A stretch of 21,372 nt of DNA from assembly GCA_964582415.1 (NCBI GenBank), contig CAZOSF010000046.1, forward strand, positions 1-21,372, read 5' to 3'. Position numbers and translations under genes: made by a program. The notes beneath the pieces were generated by a model. It was not told the DNA's origin. It ran no database searches and saw only the letters and a list, made by a program, of their open reading frames with translations. The DNA comes from CAZOSF01 sp964582415. GTDB lineage: Bacteria; Bacteroidota; Bacteroidia; Flavobacteriales; Flavobacteriaceae. Positions within the stretch are counted from its first letter, which is position 1. Each line of letters begins with the position of its first letter. This document shows positions 1 to 8,371 of this stretch, one piece after another.

Positions 1-338
1 TTGGCCTTTTTGGTTAAACCTTCCACCACCAAATTGTAGGAGCGATCGATGAGTTCGCGAATTAGATCGTCGGATAAATTTTGCTCTATCATCAAGGTAT
101 TCCAATGCAATTTACTCATATGATACCCCGGCAGGATTCGCCCGGGGTATTCTTCCCGTAGTTGAACCGATCGATCTGGATCACACTTTAGGTTTACCCG
201 TGATGGATGATGTTCCAGACCTGAAAGGGCGAACATCTTTCCCATAACCTTGAATACCAAAGTTTGCTCATCGAATGGAAAGCACTCGGTGACTCCTTTC
301 TTGGCCAAGCAGTACAAACGAAAGGCTTCAATATCCAT
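1..338 (-). CDS. MmcQ/YjbR family protein (partial, runs off the window start)
   Basis: Reading the minus strand from ATG at 338 gives about 112 uninterrupted residues to the window edge, so the 3' end is missing. The protein begins MDIEAFRLYCLAKKGVTECF and continues with a VFKVMGKMFAL segment, NLKCDP, PGYHMSKLHWNT, and a helix with DDLIRELIDRSYNLVVEGL. These are the landmarks of the MmcQ/YjbR (DUF419) family, small alpha/beta proteins with a CyaY-like or double-wing fold whose molecular role is poorly defined. The start lies 8 bases after the stop of the upstream cyclase gene, so it is probably the last visible gene of the ruvC-hemW operon. The family call is firm; the function is unknown. 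Confidence 0.88.
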   Translation of the reverse strand, partial: MDIEAFRLYCLAKKGVTECFPFDEQTLVFKVMGKMFALSGLEHHPSRVNLKCDPDRSVQLREEYPGRILPGYHMSKLHWNTLMIEQNLSDDLIRELIDRSYNLVVEGLTKKA

Positions 339-346
339 AGAAGAAA

Positions 347-1093
347 TTAAACAAGTTTATACAAAACTGGACGGGATGGGGCCGCATCATTTTCAAAAGG
401 GGCAATTTGAAGATTCAAAAGGTAGCTGCCATCTTCTACCGTGTTTGGTACATAAATCAATTCGGTTATGGTGGCACCTTTACGTATTCTCTCTGGGTAA
501 TGCCAAAACGCCTTATGTGCAAGTAACGCCCCCCCATCGCGTTCCTTATCTACCGAGGGCGTGTCGACCATAAGATGGTCTACCCCTAGTTCCCTAAGAA
601 AAACGGCGGCATCCTCTTCCATATAGGGCCAGTTAGTGTCATCGTACTTCCTGCTCTTTTTCGATTGGGTGTTCGGCAACGTGCGGATCACCAAGGCTTG
701 TGGTTTCTTGACTCCTAATAAGCCCATAATCTGCTTGGCGGAAATCACACGATCCTTTCCTTTGTTTTCCGGAACTACTGAAATCAATTCGGCCCGAAAA
801 AAATAATTGTCCAAAACCTTATTTACCGAGTAAAATCCTGGAGTGATATGCCCAACACTTTCTGTATGGGTCATATGACCATGCGGATTGAATTGAATAT
901 TGTTGAAATTAACGGAAGCTCCACTCTGGACCGAGCCCACCCATTCGTCCATTTTCACCGGCTCAATGACTGGTTTTGATAGATACCATGCCCTTAGATT
1001 TTGTTCGGAGTCCTGCAGTGGGATGGAAATATCTATGGGTTCTGAAAAATCAACATTCACCAGGTGATCCTGAATTTTAAAAGTCGCTTTCAA
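347..1093 (-). CDS. cyclase family protein (kynurenine formamidase-like metal hydrolase)
   Basis: This 248-residue protein resembles the cyclase/kynurenine formamidase family (PF04199), cytosolic metal-dependent hydrolases. The signature is at residues 71-82, HGHMTHTESVGH, which matches the family pattern THx[DE]xxxH; the usual Asp is Glu78. Later family-like stretches are LVIRTLPN and VDHLMVDTPSVD (about residues 170-180). No signal peptide is visible. It starts 3 bases after the hemW stop and is followed after 8 bases by the MmcQ/YjbR gene, all on the minus strand. The substrate cannot be told from sequence. Kynurenine formamidase itself is possible, but no tryptophan-degradation genes are nearby, so I do not assign that symbol. 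Confidence 0.85.
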   Translation of the reverse strand: MKATFKIQDHLVNVDFSEPIDISIPLQDSEQNLRAWYLSKPVIEPVKMDEWVGSVQSGASVNFNNIQFNPHGHMTHTESVGHITPGFYSVNKVLDNYFFRAELISVVPENKGKDRVISAKQIMGLLGVKKPQALVIRTLPNTQSKKSRKYDDTNWPYMEEDAAVFLRELGVDHLMVDTPSVDKERDGGALLAHKAFWHYPERIRKGATITELIYVPNTVEDGSYLLNLQIAPFENDAAPSRPVLYKLV

Positions 1094-1096
1094 GGC

Positions 1097-2236
1097 TTAT
1101 GTATTTTCTCTTAAATGTACTAAGAAAAGATCACTTGCGATACCATCTCCAAGAAATTTCCCAGCATTGGTTATTCTCAAAAAACCGCCCTCTTTCACCA
1201 TCAATCCACTGAGAATATGTCGCTCGGCCTGTGCTTCCACATGCCGCCAGAAAATTGGCCCGAATTGTGTTTCCACTTCCTCCTTTAGCATCCCTCTTTG
1301 GGTTCGCAATCGGGTCATTACATACTCATTAAAGCGATCTTTCAAGGTGAGCTGTTCGCGTTCCAATGGCAATTTTCCCGCTTCAATTGCTTTAATATAC
1401 CGACTGTTGTTAGCAATATTCCAAGAACGGGAGCTTCCGTCGTAACTGTGGGCTGAGGGGCCTATCCCCAAATAGGATTCCCCCATCCAATAGCCCAAAT
1501 TGTTTTGGGATTCAAAGCCGGGTTTTCCAAAATTGGAAAACTCGTAATTTACCATTCCCTCGTTTTGCGTTGCTTCCATGAGCAGTGTATGATGCCTTCT
1601 GGCGACTTCATCCTCGACCGGTGGCACTATACCTTTTTCAATAAAGCGGTTCAGAGCTGTTTTGGGCTCTACGGTTAAAGCATAACAGGAAAGATGGGGT
1701 ATTCCCAATTTCAGGGCTTTGGAAACATTCTCGAGCCATCGCTCCTCGCTCATACCAGGAATTCCGTAGATCAAATCGATACTTATATTTTCAAAATGCT
1801 CCCTAGCTATTTGTATACATTGAAAGGCTTCCTCGCTGGAATGTGCCCTATTCATAAGGCGGAGGTCTTCTTCGAAAAAGGATTGTACCCCGATACTGAG
1901 TCTATTGATGGGACTTACACTGAACTCCCTAATTTTCGATTCAGATAAATCATCAGGATTTGCTTCCAGGGTAATCTCGGCATCGTCCGTTACCTCATAA
2001 TGTTTGAAAATGGTATCGAAAATGGTTTCTAATTCATTGGCAGAAAGCAATGAGGGAGTTCCTCCTCCAAAATAAATCGTCTTGACAGGACCCTCCAATT
2101 CATGTTTCCTCAGAACCATTTCCGTACAAAGGGCAGCTACCAAATCCGACTTTTTTTTCAAGGAAGTGGAAAAGTGAAAATCACAGTAATGACATGCTTG
2201 TTTACAAAAGGGAATGTGCAGATAGAGCCCGGCCAT
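1097..2236 (-). CDS. hemW: radical SAM heme chaperone HemW (formerly called HemN-like)
   Basis: This 379-residue cytosolic protein has the radical SAM cluster motif CKQACHYC (Cys11, Cys15, Cys18) directly after the N-terminal GLYLHIPF, which is typical of HemW; true HemN has a longer N-terminus. The SAM-binding GGGTPS is at about 57-62, and the conserved NRLSIGVQSF, IDLIYGIPG and YLGIGPSAHS segments follow. HemW binds heme and is thought to deliver it to apoproteins; it is not a coproporphyrinogen oxidase. The family motif HNxxYW appears here as NNLGYW (residues 245-250), so the His is replaced by Asn. It sits 3 bases after the DUF3667 gene and 3 bases before the cyclase gene, hence co-transcribed. 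Length is normal for the family. Confidence 0.93.
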   Translation of the reverse strand: MAGLYLHIPFCKQACHYCDFHFSTSLKKKSDLVAALCTEMVLRKHELEGPVKTIYFGGGTPSLLSANELETIFDTIFKHYEVTDDAEITLEANPDDLSESKIREFSVSPINRLSIGVQSFFEEDLRLMNRAHSSEEAFQCIQIAREHFENISIDLIYGIPGMSEERWLENVSKALKLGIPHLSCYALTVEPKTALNRFIEKGIVPPVEDEVARRHHTLLMEATQNEGMVNYEFSNFGKPGFESQNNLGYWMGESYLGIGPSAHSYDGSSRSWNIANNSRYIKAIEAGKLPLEREQLTLKDRFNEYVMTRLRTQRGMLKEEVETQFGPIFWRHVEAQAERHILSGLMVKEGGFLRITNAGKFLGDGIASDLFLVHLRENT

Positions 2237-2239
2237 GAA

Positions 2240-2977
2240 TCAGAAATATTTTATCACGATGTATGAGAGTCCGAATGCAAGAAGTGTATAAAGTACAAAT
2301 CCGAAAATATAGGCGAGGAGTCCTTTTAGGACAATCCAAATTTTCGATCCCTCCAGAAAAGAAACCAGAGCATAAATAAAGTATACCAGCATCACCAAAA
2401 TGGCAAAAGTCTGCCAATTAGGCCCTGCAAAACGAACCAACAATACATTGAACACCCCAAAAAAGGTATAGATTCCTACCATATAAAAGGAGACCGCCAA
2501 ATACTCGGCTAAAGAATACCGTTTATAGAAGAAAAGCTTCATCATCAATCCCAGGGTGAAGACAAAAAAGAAGAGTAATTTATTGATATGGGCCAACATA
2601 TAATCCCTTGTTGCCAGGATGGTGTCGGCATCAGGAAGCTTCGATTTATCAACCGAACTATTCTCGAAAGGATCGAATTGTACCAAGCTTCGCAATATGA
2701 GGTAACCTACCGTCATCACAACAAAGAAAGCAACAGGCTTGTAATAGCTTTTTCGCTTCCCCGATAAATAAGAACGGAACAGCCTACCCGGAGCAATGAT
2801 TAATTCCTTTATTGTTCGAACAAAGGGGGCATCGATAGAGAAGACAGCACTCGTTAAGTCTTCGAATGTTTCTCGAAAAGTCACCTTGTGAATGGAAGCC
2901 CGTTGACCACAGGAAGGACAAAAAGAGCCTTGCAAAGGGGTTTCACAATTTCGGCAATATGTTTCCGAAGGATTCAT
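2240..2977 (-). CDS. DUF3667 domain membrane protein with N-terminal zinc ribbon
   Basis: This 245-residue protein has a four-Cys zinc-ribbon-like N-terminus (Cys8, Cys11, Cys20, Cys23; CxxC-x8-CxxC), then a charged stretch with KVTFRETFEDL and RTIKELIIAPGRLFRSYLSGKR. It is followed by about five hydrophobic segments, beginning near YYKPVAFFVVMTVGYLILRS and ending near the C-terminus. This layout is the Bacteroidota DUF3667 family, inner-membrane proteins of unknown function. Its ATG overlaps the ruvC stop by 4 bases, so translation is likely coupled, and hemW follows after 3 bases. No enzymatic motif is visible. Confidence 0.85.
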   Translation of the reverse strand: MNPSETYCRNCETPLQGSFCPSCGQRASIHKVTFRETFEDLTSAVFSIDAPFVRTIKELIIAPGRLFRSYLSGKRKSYYKPVAFFVVMTVGYLILRSLVQFDPFENSSVDKSKLPDADTILATRDYMLAHINKLLFFFVFTLGLMMKLFFYKRYSLAEYLAVSFYMVGIYTFFGVFNVLLVRFAGPNWQTFAILVMLVYFIYALVSFLEGSKIWIVLKGLLAYIFGFVLYTLLAFGLSYIVIKYF

Positions 2978-3528
2978 TTCCCAATTCGATCTTCATTCTG
3001 TTTCACAAAAGCAGCCCAACCACTATAGTTTTTGCCTACTTCTACCTGTCCTTGGTTATAAAAATGACAAACAGCTGCTGCCAAACCATCGGTACTATCC
3101 AATTTCTTTGGAAGTTCTTTCAAATCCAATAATTGCTGAAGCATTTTAGCCACTTGCTCCTTACTGGCATTTCCATTTCCAGTGATGGCCATTTTAATTT
3201 TTTTGGGGGAATATTCGGTGATGGGCACCTGCCTAGACAAGCCAGCCGCCATGGCCACTCCCTGCGCCCGACCCAACTTTAACATGGACTGCACATTCTT
3301 TCCGAAAAAGGGAGCTTCAATTGCAATTTCGTCGGGATGATAAGTGTCGATCAATTCTACGGTACGTTCAAAAATTTGCTTTAAACGCAGGTAATGATCG
3401 TCGTATTTGGAAAGCAATAGTTCGTTCAACTGGATGAAATGCATCTTCTTTCCCACCACTTTTATGAGCCCAAATCCCATCACTGTGGTTCCCGGATCGA
3501 TACCCAATATTATTTTTTCTGATGCCAT
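2974..3528 (-). CDS. ruvC: Holliday junction endonuclease RuvC
   Basis: This 184-residue protein is RuvC, the resolvase that cuts Holliday junctions produced in recombinational repair, acting with RuvAB in the cytosol. The catalytic carboxylates are all in place: Asp in ILGIDPGTT near residue 11, Glu in EIAIEAPFFG, and the paired Asps in KLDSTDGLAAAVCHF. The YSPKKIKMAITGNGNASKEQV segment, contacting DNA in the family, is also intact. It appears to be the first gene of the minus-strand operon, since only 28 bases separate its ATG from that of the divergent membrane protein gene at 3557. Start choice is supported by family length. Confidence 0.96.
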   Translation of the reverse strand: MASEKIILGIDPGTTVMGFGLIKVVGKKMHFIQLNELLLSKYDDHYLRLKQIFERTVELIDTYHPDEIAIEAPFFGKNVQSMLKLGRAQGVAMAAGLSRQVPITEYSPKKIKMAITGNGNASKEQVAKMLQQLLDLKELPKKLDSTDGLAAAVCHFYNQGQVEVGKNYSGWAAFVKQNEDRIGK

Positions 3529-3556
3529 CCTCTTAAATCTTTAGTATTTTAGAGCC

Positions 3557-4495
3557 ATGATTGCCCTTACCTACAAAGCAAAAAATTATGCTACTCTTGC
3601 CCTAAAGGTAGGTATCCTAACCCTTTCTTTCTACTATCTCTACACAAAATTAATAGACCAGCAAGTCTATTTGGAATCTTGGATCCCAAAATTCCGAAAG
3701 CCCACGGATCTCTCTTTACTCGTTGGACTGCTATTAATGTCGGCCCTGAATTGGTTGATGGAATCGAAGAAATGGCAGCTCTTGGTACAAACTTTCACCG
3801 AAATTACATACCGAGATGCACTAAAACAAACCTTGATTTCCCTTACGTCTTCGGTGGCAACTCCTAACCGAATTGGGGAGTACGGAGCCAAAGCTTATTT
3901 TTTCACAAAAGATAAGGCCAAACGAATACTGTTCTTAAATGGCCTTGGCAATCTTGCCCAGATGGCTATCACCCTAATTTTCGGAATTCTTGGGTTTTTA
4001 TGGTGGGGTAAAGCCATGCCGATTGCTTTTAACAGCATGAAGATGGTAGGGTTTCTTCTTCTATTGATGGTTATAGTGGTAATACTTATCCAACTAACAC
4101 ATAAGATTCCTATGCTAAAATCGCTGAAAGTACGGAATTTGATCTCCAATTTCCAGAGAATACCATCAAGAACAAAAGTGCAAGTCTTATTTATTTCGGT
4201 AGGTCGTTATTTACTTTTCAGCACGCAATTTTACTTAGCGCTCCTGTTTTTGGGAGGCGATTTTACTTTAAGTGACGTTTTGCCTGTCGTTTATGTAATG
4301 TACCTGGCGATTTCCATCCTTCCAATGCTGCCTTTTTTGGATGTAATAGTAAAAGGAAGCGTTGCAGTTTGGCTCTTTCAATGGATCCCAATTAGCGAAT
4401 TCTTGATATTGGCCACAGTCTTAGGCCTCTGGATATTTAATTTGGTGATTCCATCCATTTTCGGTAGCTTTCTACTCATCAAAGCCCCAAATTGA
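3557..4495 (+). CDS. flippase-like integral membrane protein (LPG synthase TM / UPF0104-type)
   Basis: This 312-residue polytopic protein has about eight hydrophobic segments. It has the layout of the lysylphosphatidylglycerol-synthase transmembrane family (PF03706): an early loop with LESWIPKFRKPTDL, LMESKKWQLLV, then the conserved SLTSSVATPNRIGEYGAKAYFF, where an invariant-looking PNRxGE matches the family core. It lacks the C-terminal aminoacyl-transferase domain of MprF, so it is a membrane-domain-only member, a group often proposed to move or modify glycolipids. The stop overlaps the ATG of the next gene, a glycosyltransferase, by one base (TGATG), which suggests a joint role in an envelope lipid or glycan. 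The substrate is unknown. Confidence 0.82.
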   Translation: MIALTYKAKNYATLALKVGILTLSFYYLYTKLIDQQVYLESWIPKFRKPTDLSLLVGLLLMSALNWLMESKKWQLLVQTFTEITYRDALKQTLISLTSSVATPNRIGEYGAKAYFFTKDKAKRILFLNGLGNLAQMAITLIFGILGFLWWGKAMPIAFNSMKMVGFLLLLMVIVVILIQLTHKIPMLKSLKVRNLISNFQRIPSRTKVQVLFISVGRYLLFSTQFYLALLFLGGDFTLSDVLPVVYVMYLAISILPMLPFLDVIVKGSVAVWLFQWIPISEFLILATVLGLWIFNLVIPSIFGSFLLIKAPN

Positions 4496-5619
4496 TGCTG
4501 CTTGTGTTAGGAAGCATACTCGCTATTTACCTACTTGCCATGGCATGGGTATACCACGGCATGACGCGATTGCCCTATTTCACACCGAAAAAATCCTCCC
4601 GATTTTTACAGTTTTCAATTATCGTTCCTTTCCGAAACGAGGCGGATAACTTGCCATCGTTAATAGAATCGATCAAAGAATTACGATACGATCGATTCGA
4701 TTTTGAATTCCTTTTCGTAAACGATGGTTCTGAAGATGCTTCGGTGCGTTGTATTGAAACACTTTTGGAAGGAAGCGGATGTAGTTATTGTATTTTGGAA
4801 AACGAGCGTTATTCTCAATCTCCAAAAAAAGATGCCCTCACCCTCGCAATAAAAAAGGCGAAATTCAAGTGGATTGTAACCCTGGATGCAGATTGTACCG
4901 TTCCTCCGTATTGGCTCCGTTTGATGAACAGCCATATCCTGGAAAAGAATTCCAAGATGCTCTGTGGGCCCGTGTTGTACGCTTCAGATGATTCCTTACT
5001 CAAGCAATTTCAATTTTGGGATGGATTGAGTTTACAGGCGGCTACCCAAGCCGGTTTTGGATGGAAACGACCGATGCTATGCAACGGCGCCAATCTTGCC
5101 TTCGAACGAGCTATATTCTTTGAAGTTAGAGGGTTTGAAGGCAATGACCACCTAGCAACGGGGGATGATATTTTCTTGATGGAAAAATTTCGAAGGTACT
5201 ATCCTGGCCAAGTCGACTACCTAAAAAATTCTGAAGCCGCCGTTGTGACACAACCTACTAAAAATTTCAGAGCCTTGCTTCGACAGCGTATTCGATGGGC
5301 TTCCAAAACGTCCAAAAACCGAAATCTCGGCGCAAAGGTTTTAGGAGGTATTGTGTTTTTGGGGAACCTGGCTTTTATTTTAGCGCTTTTCATGTGTTTT
5401 CTGCATCCGATGGAAGCAAGTTTTTATGCCTTACTGTTATTTCTCAAGTTGTTAATGGACACCCTTATTTTAAGCACAGCGGCCTGTTTCTTTAAGAAAA
5501 ATCGAATTTCACCAGGATTGGTATCAAGTAATTTCACCTACCCATTTATGGTGCTATGGGTTTTCCTGAACAGTTGGAGTGGCCATTATGAATGGAAAGG
5601 ACGTAGTTTCCGAAAATAA
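4495..5619 (+). CDS. membrane-anchored family 2 glycosyltransferase
   Basis: This 374-residue protein is a GT2 (GT-A fold) glycosyltransferase. An N-terminal membrane segment is followed by the nucleotide-sugar domain: SIIVPFRNEADNLP (41-54), FVNDGSEDAS with the NDGS motif near 76-79, VTLDADC with the metal-binding DAD at 131-133, GDDIFLMEKF, and the acceptor-side motif QRIRW. Two or three C-terminal hydrophobic segments follow. The QxxRW motif and C-terminal membrane helices are shared with processive or lipid-linked GT2 enzymes. I chose ATG at 4495, which overlaps the upstream stop by one base; a TTG three bases earlier adds one residue and is less likely. The donor and acceptor are unknown. 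Confidence 0.88.
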   Translation: MLLVLGSILAIYLLAMAWVYHGMTRLPYFTPKKSSRFLQFSIIVPFRNEADNLPSLIESIKELRYDRFDFEFLFVNDGSEDASVRCIETLLEGSGCSYCILENERYSQSPKKDALTLAIKKAKFKWIVTLDADCTVPPYWLRLMNSHILEKNSKMLCGPVLYASDDSLLKQFQFWDGLSLQAATQAGFGWKRPMLCNGANLAFERAIFFEVRGFEGNDHLATGDDIFLMEKFRRYYPGQVDYLKNSEAAVVTQPTKNFRALLRQRIRWASKTSKNRNLGAKVLGGIVFLGNLAFILALFMCFLHPMEASFYALLLFLKLLMDTLILSTAACFFKKNRISPGLVSSNFTYPFMVLWVFLNSWSGHYEWKGRSFRK

Positions 5620-5668
5620 GCAGGTATCATTTATTTTTTTACCTTTAACGTTACCAAATCAATCTATT

Positions 5669-6532
5669 ATGAAACGCCTACTCCTTCTTTTAGCCTTGTT
5701 GGCGGCCCCTTTTTTGCAAGCCCAAAAAGCATATACCATCAATGGTGAAACCCTTTCACTCTTTTCGGAAGTAGAGGGGGAACTGACATTGTTATGGAAT
5801 AGTATCGACGGCAACTACCGATATTTTATCAAACAGGGGGAAACCATTACCGAATTGAAAAACTCAAAGGTGAATGGCGCCTACCAAGAAGAATACAAAG
5901 CCACCCTAGCAACCTATGTTGGGCCCGATCGCGTAAAAAGAACACGATTCACCAAACCCGATTTAATGGCGGTTATCGACTATTACAATACAACCAGTAA
6001 TCCCACGTATCAATCGAAGCTTACCAAAATCGATTTGAAGTTGCGCCTCGGTGCTTTTGCAGGTATAAGTAATTATCCTTATTTCATCAATCCTGAAAAT
6101 GGTTCACATCTCCAAATTGGTGCTGAATTTGAAGTGATGGATGAAGTAAAATTGAAACGCCATAGTATGGTGTTCCAACTGCGTCAGTTATTTGAAAGTT
6201 CCAACCAACCCTTGAGCTCTACCCAATTCATGTTGAATTATCGATTTAAATTCATTCAAACCGATGCTGTAGATGTTTTCGTAAACGCCAAGATTGCTGG
6301 CTACACGTATATCTCTCAAGATATTGTTATCACCGAAAACAACGGGGACGTGGTAAGCATCGGAGGTTCGGGTGGAGAATTTCAGGCCCCAGGCGCTTTT
6401 GGTGTCGGAGCGGATATCGCTTTAGGGAAAGGCTACCTGACCTTATTGTATCAGGATATCGTGGCCATCAACCTGGAGGACAATGGGGAATTTCCCATCG
6501 ACTTTGCAGTGGGGTATAAATTCAATCTATAA
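5669..6532 (+). CDS. secreted protein, probable outer membrane beta-barrel
   Basis: The ATG at 5669 gives a 287-residue protein with a clean signal peptide, MKRLLLLLALLAAPFLQAQ, cleaved after about residue 19. In-frame codons upstream (from 5579) would bury the signal peptide, so they are rejected. The N-terminal half (KAYTINGETLSLFSEVEGEL) resembles a small globular region. From about residue 130 there are alternating amphipathic strands (LKLRLGAFAGISNY, LNYRFKFIQ, VFVNAKIAGYTYI, GYLTLLYQDI), and the chain ends FAVGYKFNL, an aromatic-terminated strand typical of outer-membrane barrels. It lies 49 bases after the glycosyltransferase on the same strand. Its stop overlaps the convergent lipoprotein gene by 6 bases. 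I do not recognise a named family. Confidence 0.75.
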   Translation: MKRLLLLLALLAAPFLQAQKAYTINGETLSLFSEVEGELTLLWNSIDGNYRYFIKQGETITELKNSKVNGAYQEEYKATLATYVGPDRVKRTRFTKPDLMAVIDYYNTTSNPTYQSKLTKIDLKLRLGAFAGISNYPYFINPENGSHLQIGAEFEVMDEVKLKRHSMVFQLRQLFESSNQPLSSTQFMLNYRFKFIQTDAVDVFVNAKIAGYTYISQDIVITENNGDVVSIGGSGGEFQAPGAFGVGADIALGKGYLTLLYQDIVAINLEDNGEFPIDFAVGYKFNL

Positions 6533-7009
6533 GTCTTCCGAATTTATTACAACCGGAAGCGTGAATTTCGAAGTAACAGGAATACCCCTTTTGTAGGCTG
6601 GGGCGGGGCGCTCAAGACCATAAAGCCCTTCCATCAGGAGACTGTCCATTTTTGGTAATGCTCTTTGCACCATACTATCCAAAACGAAGGGTTCCACCTT
6701 AAGAATCCCCGTTGTATCCACTTCCAAATGAAGCAGTACCGTGTCATGCAATGGAAACGAGGTCACCCAATTTCCGATGGCCAATTGCGACTGGATCGAT
6801 GCTAAAATGGTGCTTTCGAAGCAATTTCGTTGCTCCTCTTTTTCGATAACCCCGTCACATTGGGGGAAGGACGGATACGTATCTATATCCGACCAATCCA
6901 TAGTTTGCAGTTCCTCCTTCAACACTTCTTCCGACGAAATGCGCTCCGTCTGAAAGTACTGACATGAGGACCCAAGAATCAACAGCATGAATAAAACTGT
7001 ACGTTGCAT
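6527..7009 (-). CDS. hypothetical lipoprotein, possibly with a TonB-C-like domain
   Basis: This 160-residue protein starts MQRTVLFMLLILGSSCQYFQ, where LGSSC is a lipobox, so it should be lipidated on about Cys16. The mature part contains a CDG...NCF Cys pair (near residues 51 and 63), then IQSQLAIGNWVTSF, LLHLEVDTTGILKVEPFV and VTSKFTLPVVIN. This order of helix, strand with a DTTG turn, then strand resembles the TonB C-terminal-like domains found in many Bacteroidota envelope proteins, but the match is by eye only. The gene stands alone, with its 3' end overlapping the convergent barrel gene by 6 bases. Function unknown. Confidence 0.72.
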   Translation of the reverse strand: MQRTVLFMLLILGSSCQYFQTERISSEEVLKEELQTMDWSDIDTYPSFPQCDGVIEKEEQRNCFESTILASIQSQLAIGNWVTSFPLHDTVLLHLEVDTTGILKVEPFVLDSMVQRALPKMDSLLMEGLYGLERPAPAYKRGIPVTSKFTLPVVINSEDL

Positions 7010-7137
7010 CTTATAAAATTACATTTTTATATACGATTGTCTAGGGAATTTCCATGAACATTTTTGACGGCCACCTTTCTTGTTTCTAAAGACTGTTAAG
7101 ATGTAACAAATTGGTAATTTACCGACAAATTCGACGT

Positions 7138-7647
7138 ATGGATTTAGTTTGTATACTCTTGGGGTTTCTGCTTATGTGGATTGGGATAGCAGGTAGTGTT
7201 CTACCGGTAATTCCGGGAACACCGGTATCTTGGGTTGGATTTATAATACTTTATTTGTCCCCTTCCCTTCCCTTCGATTGGACCTTTATCATCCTCACAG
7301 GAATTGTCGCCATTAGTCTCTACTTATTGGATTATGTTATTCCCGTATGGGGGACAAAGCGTTTCGGCGGAAGCAAATCAGGTGCTTGGGGCACCACTAT
7401 TGGCCTCGTTGTGGGAATTCTCGCCCCTATTCCTTTTGGCATCCTCATCGGACCCTTTTTAGGTGCACTTATCGGGGAATTGGTCTTCAATAAAACCGAA
7501 GGCAAGCAAGCCTTTAAGGCAGCCACGGGGTCTTTTATAGGATTTTTGGCCTCTACCTTCATGAAAGTATTTGCCACTTTGGTATTTTTCGGATTGTTTA
7601 TCTATAAGGTGGTAACCAACTGGGAACTATTTCAGCTTTCCTTCTAA
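7138..7647 (+). CDS. DUF456 family membrane protein
   Basis: ATG at 7138 gives a 169-residue protein beginning MDLVCILLGFLLMWIGIAGS. It has about five hydrophobic segments and is rich in Gly and Pro, including LPVIPGTPVSWVGFIIL and the glycine-patterned GIGARIP-equivalent region GAWGTTIGLVVGILAPIPFG followed by GPFLGALIGEL. This is the DUF456 layout: an integral inner-membrane protein with glycine-zipper-like repeats, function unknown. A TTG ten codons upstream also opens the frame, but it adds charged residues before the first membrane helix and is less likely. The stop overlaps that of the convergent nitroreductase gene by 4 bases. Confidence 0.87.
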   Translation: MDLVCILLGFLLMWIGIAGSVLPVIPGTPVSWVGFIILYLSPSLPFDWTFIILTGIVAISLYLLDYVIPVWGTKRFGGSKSGAWGTTIGLVVGILAPIPFGILIGPFLGALIGELVFNKTEGKQAFKAATGSFIGFLASTFMKVFATLVFFGLFIYKVVTNWELFQLSF

Positions 7648-8207
7648 ATCCAAATCGTTTTTTCACTCACTGGCGTGGCTCGAGTTCCCTCAAACTGCTC
7701 CCCTTCGTAATGTCCGAGATAGAAAAATCCTAGGCATCGTTCCCCCTCCTGAAGCTTGAAATAATCGCCGTAGTATTGAATCAAGGATGGTGTACTCCAA
7801 TAGGATCCCATGCCCAATTCGGTAGCCATCAGCCACATATTTTGAACGCCCATGGCAACGGAAGCGATTTCCTCCCACTCGGGCAAGGACTCTTTTGGAT
7901 CCCGCTGCAGACAGATTGCAACGATACAACCGGCTTTAAGAGGTTTCTCCACCAATTTTCTCATTTTGACCTCCGACAACTGGGTCACCGTTTTCGGATA
8001 GGTTGCTGCAAAAAAATCTGAAAGTCTTTTCTTCGCTTCCTCCGTATGAAAAACCTGAAAGCGCCAAGGCTCCGTACGCTTGTGTGTGGGCGCCCAATTA
8101 GCAGCTTCGAGCAGCTTGTTTATGGTTTCCTCGCTTACTGGAGTTTGACTGTATTGTTCTGGATAAATAGACCTTCTGAATGCAATTAAATTGGATACTA
8201 TTGACAT
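7644..8207 (-). CDS. nitroreductase family flavoprotein
   Basis: This 187-residue protein is a member of the FMN-dependent nitroreductase family, cytosolic NAD(P)H oxidoreductases acting on nitro-compounds, quinones or related acceptors. Visible family features are the FMN-phosphate region AFRRSIYPEQ near residues 9-18, ANWAPTHKRTEPWRFQVF (about 36-53), EIASVAMGVQNMWLMATELGMGSYW and the C-terminal GFFYLGHYEG. Its length is at the short end but ordinary for YdjA-like members. It is divergent from the gene at 8372 and convergent with DUF456, so it is probably a single-gene unit. The substrate is unknown. Confidence 0.92.
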   Translation of the reverse strand: MSIVSNLIAFRRSIYPEQYSQTPVSEETINKLLEAANWAPTHKRTEPWRFQVFHTEEAKKRLSDFFAATYPKTVTQLSEVKMRKLVEKPLKAGCIVAICLQRDPKESLPEWEEIASVAMGVQNMWLMATELGMGSYWSTPSLIQYYGDYFKLQEGERCLGFFYLGHYEGEQFEGTRATPVSEKTIWI

Positions 8208-8371
8208 TTTTTCATAGATTTTTTGAAGTTCCTAAGATACTCAATTTCACAAATGACTACCCATACCAGTAAGTCAAAAGAAATTAAAAAATAGGGTAAC
8301 GAACCAAATAGAATCTTTTTTTGTAACTTAATATCACTAATTCGTTGGGCATCAACCAAAACTATAGTGTT

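Noticed and set aside
5579..5668. Longer in-frame start for the secreted protein at 5669-6532.
   Set aside because: It would overlap the glycosyltransferase and place 30 polar residues before a perfect signal peptide.
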